Shown here: positions 1-7,289 of the stretch, in pieces
How the letters are laid out: each line of letters opens with the position of its first letter
Numbering within the stretch: the first letter of the stretch is position 1
Assembly (NCBI GenBank): GCA_031277435.1
Contig: JAITMI010000331.1
Span: forward strand, 1-12,335
Direction of reading: 5' to 3'
DNA length: 12,335 nt
Source of the DNA: Pseudomonadales bacterium
Lineage (GTDB): Bacteria; Pseudomonadota; Gammaproteobacteria; Pseudomonadales; Pseudohongiellaceae
Made by a program: the position numbers and the translations under genes
Notes under the pieces: generated by a model
What the model saw: only the letters and a program-made list of their open reading frames with translations
Told to the model about the DNA's origin: nothing
Database searches by the model: none

Positions 1-587
<587 letters not shown>

Positions 588-605
588 GGGAAAGCTCCAT
601 TTCCA

Positions 606-3600
606 TCAGGATTGCGTAGTGCCGCGGCGGTCCATGTAGCGCAAGTCGAGCGTGCATGGGGTTTGCGGATGTGGCGCTTCGTCGCGGATGCGCAGCTTGC
701 CCTGGCGGTGGCCTTGGGTGAGGAAGCGCGCGGTGCGGCGTGCTTCGGCTTCGTTGGCGTTGACAGGGAAGGTGGCGTAGTTGCGCCCGCCGGGATGCCC
801 GACGTGATACTGGCAGCCGCCGAGCGAGCGTTTCAAATCGGTATCTACCACTTCGATCACCAGCGGCGTATGCACGCCAATCGTCGGATGCAGCGCCGAC
901 CAGGGCGCCCAGGCTTTGTAGCGGATGCCGGCTACGAATTCGCCGTCGCGTCCGGTCGGTTGCAGCGGAATGCGGCGGCCATTGCAGCACAAAATGAGCC
1001 GGTTGCCGCTGAGACCGCGCACCAATACTTGCAATCGTTCCACCGAGGAATCCACGTAGCGCGCGGTGCCGGTGCCGGTGGCTTCCTCGCCCAGTACGTG
1101 CCAGGGTTCGATGGCGCCGTGGATGTCGATGTCGAGCCCGGCGACGTGCATGCGGCCATAGTGCGGGAAGCGGAATTCCTGGAACGGCAACAGCCAGTCG
1201 GCGGAGAAATCGAAACCGGCCTCGTTGAGATCCTTGACCACCCAGTTCAAATCCTGCGCGATGAAATGCGGCAGCATGAAGCGGTCGTGCAATTGGTTGC
1301 CCCAGGGAATCAGCGCTTTTGTGTACGGTTGCTTCCAGAACCAGGCCACCAGCGTGCGTAGCAGCAACAGTTGCACCGCGCTCATCTGCCAATGCGGCGG
1401 CATCTCGAAGTTGCGAAATTCCACCAAACCGAGGCGGCCGGTGGAGCTGTCGGGCGAATAGAGCTTATCGATACAGAATTCGGCGCGGTGCGTGTTGCCG
1501 GTGAGATCCACCAGGAAATTGCGCAAGATGCGGTCCACCAGCCACGGTTGCTCGGAATTGCCACGCGGCAATTGTTGCAGCGCGATTTCGAGTTCGTAAA
1601 TGTTGTCGTCACGCGCTTCGTCGGCGCGCGGCGCTTGGCTGGTGGGGCCGATGAACTGGCCGGAAAAGAGATAAGACAGGGCAGGGTGGTTCTGCCAATA
1701 GCGGATCAAACTGCCCAAGAGTTCCGGGCGGCGTAAAAACGGGCTGTCCTCGGCGCGCGCCGCGCCCATGGTGACGTGGTTGCCGCCGCCGGTGCCCGAA
1801 TGTTTGCCGTCGAGCATGAATTTTTCCGTGCCCAGGCGGCATTCGCGCGCGCTGTTGTAGAGCGTGGAAATGAGCTGCGTGAGTTCTCCCCAGGTGGAAG
1901 TGGGGTGCACGTTGACTTCGATCACGCCGGGGTCGGGCGTGATGAGCAGCTTGCGCAGGCGTGCATCGCGCGGCGGTTCATAGCCTTCCAGAATCACCGG
2001 TATATTAAGCGTGGCGGCGCATTGTTCGATGGCGTCGCACAGGTGCAAATAGACTTCCAATTGCGTCAAAGGCGGCATGAAAAGATAAAGATGGCCCTCG
2101 CGCACCTGCACGCACAGCGCGGTGTGGACCAGCTTTTCAAGCCAGCGGCGTTTTTCCTTGCCTTCGCTCTTGCGTTTGGCGCCGCTGGGCTTTTCCAGTT
2201 CGCCGCGTTCGTCGAAGGGATCGACGGCGAAATCGTAATCGCGTTCCACTTCCCAGGGCAGGCTGCCGAGCGGCAAGCGCAAACCGAGCGGCGAATCGCC
2301 CGGCACCAGGAACATTTTTTTGCGGCTGAATTGCCAGCGGCTGCTGATCCACTGGCCGCGTTTGGCATCGCCCGACCAGGCCAGGGGCAGCGCATAGCCG
2401 GCCTTGGCGTTCAAGCCTTGGTCGAATACTTGGCGCAGGCGTTTGCGTTCCTGCGCGTCGGCCAGCTTGCTGTCGCTCACGCTGACGTTGACGGGCAGTT
2501 TGCCTTCGCGGTGCAGGTAGTAGTCTTGATCTTCGTAAGCGCTGACCAAAAAGCGCGAGTCGAGTTCGAGCGCTTCGCATAGCGCCTTGCCGAAACGCAG
2601 CGCGTCGGCGGGCTTGGCCTTGGCGCTGGCGCTTGGGGAATCGAGCAGCTTGTCGTCGCGCCACAGCGGTTTGCCATCGCGGCGCCAGAAAATACCCAGC
2701 GCCCAGCGCGGCAGTTGTTCGCCGGGGTACCACTTGCCCTGGCCGTGATGCAAGAGGCCGCCGGGGGCGAAATCCTGCTTGAGACGCTGCAATAAATTGC
2801 CGGCGAGTTTGAGCTTGTCGTCGCCCAGCGCGGCGGTATTCCACTGCGCGCTTTGCATGTCATCGATGGACACGAAGGTGGGCTCGCCGCCCATGGTCAG
2901 GCGCACTTCGCCGCGTTCCAGATCGTTGTCCACTTGCTGGCCCAGGGCGTCGATGGCGAGCCATTGTTCCTCGCTGTAAGGCTTGGTGACGCGCGGGTCT
3001 TCGTGAATGCGGGTGACGGTATTGGAATAGGAAAATTCCACTTCGCAAACGCTGGTGGAGCCGGTAACGGGCGCGGCGCTTTGTGGGTCGGGCGTGCAGG
3101 CGAGCGGAATGTGGCCTTCGCCGGCAAACAGGCCCGAGGTCGGATCGAGGCCAACCCAGCCGCCGCCGGGAATGAACACTTCGGTCCAGGCGTGCAGATC
3201 GGTGAAATCCTTTTCCGGACCCGAAGGGCCGTCGAGCGCTTTCTGATCCGGCGCGAGCTGCACCAGATAACCCGACACGAAGCGCGCGGCAAGCCCGAGA
3301 TGGCGCAGCACCTGCACCAAGAGCCAAGCGCTGTCGCGGCAGGAGCCGCTGCGCCGCTCCAGCGTTTGTTCGCAAGTTTGCACGCCGGGGTCGAGGCGGA
3401 TCAGATAACCCACCGCCTGCTGCACCAGTTGATTGACGGCGACCAAAAAGCCGATCGTGCTCTGCCGGCTGCGGTCGATTTTCGCCAAAAGCTGCAACAG
3501 CAGCGGGCCGCGCTCCACCACTTGCAGGTAGGGCGTGAGGTCGCGGCGCAGTTGCTTTTCGTATTTGAAGGGGAAAATCTCGACGTTTTCCTCCAGGAAA

Positions 3601-3878
3601 AAGTCGAAGGGGTTGATGATGGTCATGTCCACCACCACCTCGACGTCGAACACCAGATCATAGGCTTTCTCCGGAAACACCAGCCGCGCCAGGTAGTTGG
3701 AGAAGGGGTCTTGCTGCCAGTTGATGAAGTGCTGCTCGGGCTTCACCTGCAAGGAATACGCATGAATCGGCATCTTGCAGTGAGGTGCTGGACGCAGTCG
3801 AACCACATGTGGCAATATGCGGGTCAGCCGGTCAAAACGGTATGCAGTGTGATGTTGGATGGCGATCTTTATAGCCAT
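606..3878 (-). CDS. Transglutaminase - DUF2126 putative amidoligase fusion protein
   Basis: A 1090-residue cytosolic-looking protein with no signal peptide. Residues 1-100 match the bacterial transglutaminase N-terminal region (start MAIKIAIQHHTAYRFD). Residues about 165-260 form a transglutaminase-like core with a visible Cys-His-Asp triad: Cys180 in GSCRD, His229 in DLHAW, Asp245 in WVGLDPTSG. From about residue 320 (EVRLTMGGEPTFVSIDD) to the end runs the DUF2126 domain, a glutamine-synthetase-fold putative amidoligase; its signature blocks are PDPGVIEVNVHP (649-659), the glycine-rich GKHSGTGGGNH (691-701) and VEFRNFEMPPH (819-829). The length is normal for this fusion family. Known family context: partner of circularly permuted ATP-grasp and alpha-E proteins, which here diverge from it. 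Inferred role: forming or cleaving amide/isopeptide bonds on an unknown peptide or metabolite; the substrate is not known. The start is supported by AAAGAG 8 bases upstream. Confidence 0.93.
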   Translation of the reverse strand: MAIKIAIQHHTAYRFDRLTRILPHVVRLRPAPHCKMPIHAYSLQVKPEQHFINWQQDPFSNYLARLVFPEKAYDLVFDVEVVVDMTIINPFDFFLEENVEIFPFKYEKQLRRDLTPYLQVVERGPLLLQLLAKIDRSRQSTIGFLVAVNQLVQQAVGYLIRLDPGVQTCEQTLERRSGSCRDSAWLLVQVLRHLGLAARFVSGYLVQLAPDQKALDGPSGPEKDFTDLHAWTEVFIPGGGWVGLDPTSGLFAGEGHIPLACTPDPQSAAPVTGSTSVCEVEFSYSNTVTRIHEDPRVTKPYSEEQWLAIDALGQQVDNDLERGEVRLTMGGEPTFVSIDDMQSAQWNTAALGDDKLKLAGNLLQRLKQDFAPGGLLHHGQGKWYPGEQLPRWALGIFWRRDGKPLWRDDKLLDSPSASAKAKPADALRFGKALCEALELDSRFLVSAYEDQDYYLHREGKLPVNVSVSDSKLADAQERKRLRQVFDQGLNAKAGYALPLAWSGDAKRGQWISSRWQFSRKKMFLVPGDSPLGLRLPLGSLPWEVERDYDFAVDPFDERGELEKPSGAKRKSEGKEKRRWLEKLVHTALCVQVREGHLYLFMPPLTQLEVYLHLCDAIEQCAATLNIPVILEGYEPPRDARLRKLLITPDPGVIEVNVHPTSTWGELTQLISTLYNSARECRLGTEKFMLDGKHSGTGGGNHVTMGAARAEDSPFLRRPELLGSLIRYWQNHPALSYLFSGQFIGPTSQAPRADEARDDNIYELEIALQQLPRGNSEQPWLVDRILRNFLVDLTGNTHRAEFCIDKLYSPDSSTGRLGLVEFRNFEMPPHWQMSAVQLLLLRTLVAWFWKQPYTKALIPWGNQLHDRFMLPHFIAQDLNWVVKDLNEAGFDFSADWLLPFQEFRFPHYGRMHVAGLDIDIHGAIEPWHVLGEEATGTGTARYVDSSVERLQVLVRGLSGNRLILCCNGRRIPLQPTGRDGEFVAGIRYKAWAPWSALHPTIGVHTPLVIEVVDTDLKRSLGGCQYHVGHPGGRNYATFPVNANEAEARRTARFLTQGHRQGKLRIRDEAPHPQTPCTLDLRYMDRRGTTQS

Positions 3879-3938
3879 TTTGCAAACTCTTTAATAAAAA
3901 CGTTGTTAATAAGTTAGGGTTCGAGCAGTACGCGCAAT
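3879..3938. promoter_or_regulatory. Divergent AT-rich intergenic promoter region
   Basis: Sixty bases separate the start codons of the transglutaminase-amidoligase gene (minus) and the ATP-grasp gene (plus), so promoters for both must lie here or inside the genes. The stretch 3886-3915 is strikingly AT-rich against the GC-rich flanks. The minus-strand Shine-Dalgarno AAAGAG is at 3887-3892. Best plus-strand guess: TTGCAA (3880-3885) with GTTAAT (3905-3910), 4 of 6 matches each, but the 19-base spacer is long. No convincing -10/-35 pair stands out on either strand, so only the region is called, not exact elements. Confidence 0.5.
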
Positions 3939-5387
3939 ATGCCAATTGATTGGAAATCTTACCAGAGCGGCGAGTTTTACGACGAACTAATCAGCTCACC
4001 AGGCAATCCCCGCAAGCACGCCCGCGTTCTGGCGAAATATCTTGCCTCTCTCTCGCAGCAGGAATTGCAATACCGCAAGGATTCCGTGGACCATGCGATC
4101 AAGACCATGGGGATATCCTTCACGGTCTACAGCGAGGCCGGCAACATCGACCGGCAATGGCCCTTCGACCTGATCCCGCGCATCATTCCCGGCAAGGAAT
4201 GGGCCAGCACCAGCCGCGGCTTGGAACAGCGCCTGCGCGCGCTCAACTGCTTCATCCATGATATCTACAATGACGGTCTGATCTTCAAGAACAAAGTCGT
4301 ACCCTGGGATTTAATCGCCGACTCCGGCAACTACCGCCCGCAGTGCCAGGGCATGCAGCCCAAGCATCAGGTATGGGCGCACGTATGCGGCACCGACTTG
4401 GTGCGCGACGGCAATGGCCGTTTCTACGTGCTCGAAGACAACCTGCGCGTGCCCTCGGGCGTGTCCTACATGCTGGAGAACCGCACTGTCACCAAGCGCG
4501 TGTTCCCAGAACTGTTCGAGAATTACGACATTCAGCCAATCGGCGAATACCCCGACCGCCTGTTCGACATGCTCAGCACGCTGTCGCCGCGCGAAGTGCC
4601 GCATCCGCAGATCGTGGTATTGACGCCGGGCATTTACAACTCCGCCTACTTTGAACATTCGTTCCTGGCGCAGCAAATGGGCGCGGAACTGGTGCAGGGC
4701 AGCGATCTCGTGGTAGATCAGGACAAGGTCTACATGAAAACCATCGACGGTCTGGCGCGAGTGGACGTGATCTACCGCCGCATCGACGATCTATTCCTCG
4801 ACCCCGAAGCCTTCAATCCCGATTCCGCGCTTGGCGTGGCCGGTTTGATGCGCGCCTGGCTCAAGGGCAACGTGGGCCTGGCCAACGCGCCCGGCGCCGG
4901 CGTGGCCGACGACAAGGTGATTTATACCTATGTGCCAAAAATCATCAAATACTATCTGGACGAAGATCCGATTCTGCCCAACGTGCCCAGCTATCTCTGC
5001 ATCGACCCCAAACAGTGCGACTACGTGCTGAAAAATCTCGACAAACTGGTAGTCAAACCCGCCAACGAATCCGGCGGCTACGGCATGTTGATGGGCCCGC
5101 GCGCCAGCAAGCGCGAGCGCGAGGATTTCGCGCAGCGCATCAAGGCCAATCCACGCAATTACATGGCGCAGCCCTTGGTGTCCTTGTCCACCGCGCCGAT
5201 TCTCACTGATGATGACGTCGAACCGCGCCACATCGACCTGCGGCCCTTCGTGCTGCAAGGCAAGGATTTTTATGTTACGCCCGGCGGGCTTACCCGCGTG
5301 GCGCTGGTGAAGGGGTCTTACGTGGTCAACTCCTCCCAGGGCGGCGGCAGCAAGGACACCTGGATCGTCAACGAGGGGAGTCGCTGA
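3939..5387 (+). CDS. Circularly permuted ATP-grasp family protein (COG2308 type)
   Basis: A 482-residue predicted ATP-dependent carboxylate-amine ligase with the ATP-grasp fold in circularly permuted order. Visible family blocks are: N-terminal DWKSYQSGEFYDEL (4-17); VLEDNLRVPSGVSYMLENR (164-182); DVIYRRIDDLFLDP (276-289); NAPGAGVADDK (316-326); the nucleotide-loop-like LVVKPANESGGYGM (370-383); DLRPFVLQ (433-440); GGLTRVAL (449-456); and C-terminal SSQGGGSKDTW (465-475). Length and start fit the family. The Shine-Dalgarno is weak (GAG about 13 bases upstream), but the N-terminal block begins immediately after this ATG and no other start fits. One base separates its TGA from the alpha-E gene, so the two form a tight operon. 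Family knowledge predicts peptide/amide bond formation with the alpha-E and transglutaminase partners; the product is not established. No membrane segments or signal peptide. Confidence 0.93.
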   Translation: MPIDWKSYQSGEFYDELISSPGNPRKHARVLAKYLASLSQQELQYRKDSVDHAIKTMGISFTVYSEAGNIDRQWPFDLIPRIIPGKEWASTSRGLEQRLRALNCFIHDIYNDGLIFKNKVVPWDLIADSGNYRPQCQGMQPKHQVWAHVCGTDLVRDGNGRFYVLEDNLRVPSGVSYMLENRTVTKRVFPELFENYDIQPIGEYPDRLFDMLSTLSPREVPHPQIVVLTPGIYNSAYFEHSFLAQQMGAELVQGSDLVVDQDKVYMKTIDGLARVDVIYRRIDDLFLDPEAFNPDSALGVAGLMRAWLKGNVGLANAPGAGVADDKVIYTYVPKIIKYYLDEDPILPNVPSYLCIDPKQCDYVLKNLDKLVVKPANESGGYGMLMGPRASKREREDFAQRIKANPRNYMAQPLVSLSTAPILTDDDVEPRHIDLRPFVLQGKDFYVTPGGLTRVALVKGSYVVNSSQGGGSKDTWIVNEGSR

Positions 5388-5388
5388 G

Positions 5389-6366
5389 ATGATGCTGTCG
5401 AGCGTAGCCGAACGTATTTATTGGCTGGGCCGTTATCTCGAACGGGTGGAAAACACCGCGCGTCTGGTCAACGTCTATGCCAGCATGTTGCTGGACTTGC
5501 CGCGCGACACCAACATCGGCTGGGGCACGCTGATCGACATCATCGGCTGCAACGAAGCCTACGAAAAAACCAAGGATTCGCTGGAAGAAAAACCGATCAT
5601 TCGTTTTCTCTTGGCCGACACCCGCAACGGCTCCTCCCTGATGAGCAGCGTGATCGCCATGCGCGAAAACGCCCGCACCACGCGCGAAATCATCCCCGCC
5701 GAAGCCTGGGAGCTGATCAACAATCTCTACCTGCACATGAAGGACAGCATCGCTCGTACCGGCAGCCGCCGCGGCCGCCAGCAACTCTTGGAAACCGTAG
5801 TAGGCGAATGCCAGCGCATTTTCGGCTTGGTCGCCGCCAGCATGAATCACGACAGCACCTACGCCTTCGTGCAGCTTGGCCGCAAGGTCGAACGCGCCGA
5901 CATGACCTCGCGCATGGTGGACGTAGGCTCGATCAGCCTCTTGCCGGAATTCAACCGTGACGCCAATCAGCGGCAACTCTTGGAACCTTACGAAAACGTG
6001 GTATGGATGAACGTCCTGCGCTGCCTCGGCGGTTATCAGGCTTATCGCCAGGCCGCGCGCAACCACGTCCGCGGCGAAGACGTCGTGCGCTTCCTCTTGC
6101 AAGACACCGAATTCCCCCGCGCCATCGGCTACTGCCTGAACGACATCGACAAATACCTGCGCCTTCTGCCCAACCACGACGAAGTGCTGCAAGCCGTCGC
6201 CCGCGTCAAAAAAATCACCACCACGGTAAGCGTCAGCGAACTTCTGGAACGCGGCTTACTCGACTTCATCGACGAACTGCAAATCTCCGTCGCCGACATC
6301 CACGAAGCCATCAGCCTGGCTTGGTTCCATCCTGAGGAATGGCGGGCGATCAAGAGCGTGGATTGA
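5389..6366 (+). CDS. Alpha-E domain protein (DUF403 / COG2307)
   Basis: A 325-residue all-helical protein of the alpha-E family, named for conserved Glu-Arg motifs. Visible are YWLGRYLERVENTARL (11-26), MRENARTTREIIP (91-103) and QLGRKVERADMTSRMVDV (162-179). Length is typical. Two ATGs are adjacent (5389 and 5392); family members commonly begin MLSxxAERIYW, so the second is equally plausible. A strong GAGGGGAG lies 8 bases before the first, inside the end of the ATP-grasp gene, consistent with translational coupling. Alpha-E proteins are nearly always encoded beside or fused to the permuted ATP-grasp protein, and they are predicted to work with it and with transglutaminase-like proteins in a peptide modification or synthesis pathway; the biochemical activity is unknown. 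In many genomes a second transglutaminase-like gene follows; none does here, and a repeat island begins instead. Confidence 0.93.
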   Translation: MMLSSVAERIYWLGRYLERVENTARLVNVYASMLLDLPRDTNIGWGTLIDIIGCNEAYEKTKDSLEEKPIIRFLLADTRNGSSLMSSVIAMRENARTTREIIPAEAWELINNLYLHMKDSIARTGSRRGRQQLLETVVGECQRIFGLVAASMNHDSTYAFVQLGRKVERADMTSRMVDVGSISLLPEFNRDANQRQLLEPYENVVWMNVLRCLGGYQAYRQAARNHVRGEDVVRFLLQDTEFPRAIGYCLNDIDKYLRLLPNHDEVLQAVARVKKITTTVSVSELLERGLLDFIDELQISVADIHEAISLAWFHPEEWRAIKSVD

Positions 6367-6445
6367 GTGCTCTCCCGCCTCGCGCCCGGCGCAGGGAGGG
6401 CCAGGCCGTCCGCGAAAGCCCTCTTGCGTCGTTATTCTGGATTCT

Positions 6446-6479
6446 GGATTGCCGCGGCGCTGCGCGCCTCGCAATGACG
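6446..6479 (-). repeat. Dispersed repeat copy A (GGATTGC ... CTCGCAATGACG)
   Basis: Reverse-oriented copy of the CGTCATTGCGAG ... GCAATCC repeat found six times between 6446 and 7235. It starts GGATTGC and ends CTCGCAATGACG, with a GC-rich centre that differs from the other copies. Just before it, ATTCTGG occurs twice in tandem (6434-6447). The terminal 12 bases (6468-6479) are an exact inverted match to the first 12 of copy B at 6559-6570. Confidence 0.85.
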
Positions 6480-6558
6480 GAGAATTGAGGCTTCATTCAT
6501 GATCGCAGTACCCATGTCATCAGCAGCATCATGAGCCAATTCATCAGTGTCCATCCAT

Positions 6559-6586
6559 CGTCATTGCGAGCGCAGCGAAGCAATCC
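6559..6586 (+). repeat. Dispersed repeat copy B (CGTCATTGCGAG ... GCAATCC)
   Basis: A 28-base forward copy: CGTCATTGCGAG, then CGCAGCGAA, then GCAATCC. It lies 20 bases past the stop codon of the GIY-YIG gene and pairs with copy A as an inverted repeat with 79 bases between. Sequences of this kind are common dispersed intergenic repeats in many bacterial genomes; I do not know an agreed family name for this one. Confidence 0.87.
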
Positions 6587-6606
6587 ATTACAGAACATGG
6601 AATGAA

Positions 6607-6897
6607 TCAGCCGGTGATGTCCGCAAACAAGTCTCTCCAATCTGGATTGTAAGCCTCGATCAGCATCAACTTGCTTTTTCGGCTGCCGCCTTTGATCAGC
6701 TTTTCCCGCGTAATTGCGCTACTCATGGTTGCGTGAATTTCGTACCAGACGAGCAGTTTTACGCCATATTTCTTCGTGAACCCGTCCGCAAGCTCCTCTT
6801 TGTGTTGCCAGACACGTTGCATAAGATTCGATGTCACGCCCGTATAGAGCGTGCCATTTCGTTTGTTAGCCAAAATGTACACGCAAGGATTTTTCAT
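6607..6897 (-). CDS. Small GIY-YIG family nuclease
   Basis: A 96-residue single-domain protein of the GIY-YIG superfamily, COG2827-like. Residues 6-8 (VYI) stand for the GIY element and 18-20 (YTG) for YIG, in the typical CVYILANKRNGTLYTGV context. Arg28 in LMQRVWQHK is the expected catalytic arginine, and ITREKLIKGGSRKSK carries the conserved Glu/Lys segment. The end, IEAYNPDWRDLF, is the usual family C terminus, so the gene looks intact and full length. An in-frame TAA lies shortly upstream, so the ATG at 6897 is the only reasonable start; no good Shine-Dalgarno precedes it, suggesting weak expression. It sits alone among palindromic repeats, with direct copies B and C on its two sides. Its codons look visibly more AT-rich than the neighbours, pointing to transfer. 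Real function of these solitary proteins is not established; nicking or cutting of structured DNA is inferred from the fold. Confidence 0.9.
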   Translation of the reverse strand: MKNPCVYILANKRNGTLYTGVTSNLMQRVWQHKEELADGFTKKYGVKLLVWYEIHATMSSAITREKLIKGGSRKSKLMLIEAYNPDWRDLFADITG

Positions 6898-6964
6898 CGA
6901 GGGGCCATGTTACCAATACGCACAATGACCATCACAGTCGCGGCAAAGCAGCTCATCGGCCCTG

Positions 6965-7070
6965 GCCCTCGTCATTGCGAGTGCAGCGAAGCAATCCAAC
7001 GTCGCTCAGTCGCCCCGTAAACCAGACCTGGATTGCTTCACCGCCTGCGGCGGCTCGCAATGACGAGGGC
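6965..7070. repeat. Paired inverted repeats C and D
   Basis: Copy C (6970-6997, forward) and copy D (7030-7065, reverse) face each other. The outer arms 6965-6981 and 7054-7070 are a perfect 17-base inverted repeat (GCCCTCGTCATTGCGAG and its complement). The inner arms 6988-6997 and 7030-7039 are a perfect 10-base one (GAAGCAATCC). Copy D has a longer, CCGCCTGCGGCGG-type centre than copy C. Single-stranded, the pair could fold into a long interrupted hairpin with about 32 bases at the tip. Confidence 0.88.
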
Positions 7071-7165
7071 TTATTTATCAAGCAGAAGTTTCGTTTGCCG
7101 CGCCGAATCTGGTAGTTACGGCCAACTATGGCCTTGCGGTTAAACCTGCGCCAGTGGTTTTCTTC

Positions 7166-7235
7166 TTCGTCATTGCGAGCCGCCGCAGGCGGTGAAGCAA
7201 TCCAGTTTTGTATCCGCTGCGCTCGCAATGACGAA
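7166..7235. repeat. Paired inverted repeats E and F
   Basis: Copy E (7168-7203, forward) has a self-complementary centre, CCGCC-GCA-GGCGG. Copy F (7213-7233, reverse) is truncated and lacks the GGATTGC end. The outer arms TTCGTCATTGCGAGC (7166-7180) and its complement (7221-7235) are a perfect 15-base inverted repeat. The pair lies about 55 bases past the bamD stop codon; transcripts of bamD could form the hairpin, but no T-run follows, so it is not a canonical intrinsic terminator. Confidence 0.86.
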
Positions 7236-7289
7236 GGCTGAATTGTTGATGGAACGGTTTGATCCGGCGAAGGCACATTCTGCTTCTTC

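Larger units (their letters stand above)
6898..7289. other. Repeat-rich intergenic stretch without a gene
   Basis: About 390 bases between the GIY-YIG start and the bamD stop. It holds repeat pairs C/D and E/F and otherwise unremarkable DNA. ORFs running through it are low-complexity readings of the repeats and show no family features. A short inverted pair TAGTT / AACTA occurs near 7110-7127. I see no tRNA, CRISPR array, or hairpin followed by a T-run. Confidence 0.6.

Noticed and set aside
1776..2582. Antisense open frame of 268 codons opposite DUF2126
   Set aside because: Same shadow pattern; no recognisable domain and no ribosome site.
2853..3917. Antisense open frame of 354 codons opposite the transglutaminase domain
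   Set aside because: Composition is that of a complementary-strand shadow (Gly/Ala/Val/Gln/His-rich), with no motif; the opposite strand has clear catalytic motifs.
6367..6430. Intrinsic terminator after the alpha-E gene
   Set aside because: GC-rich with a possible CTCCC/GGGAG pair, but the 17-base loop is large and there is no T-run.
6547..7020. Plus-strand frame of 157 codons across the GIY-YIG gene and repeats
   Set aside because: Begins and ends inside repeat copies B and C and is antisense to an intact GIY-YIG gene; its sequence is explained by those.
6446..7235. CRISPR-like array
   Set aside because: Copies alternate in orientation, vary in their centres and have irregular spacing; no cas genes are present.
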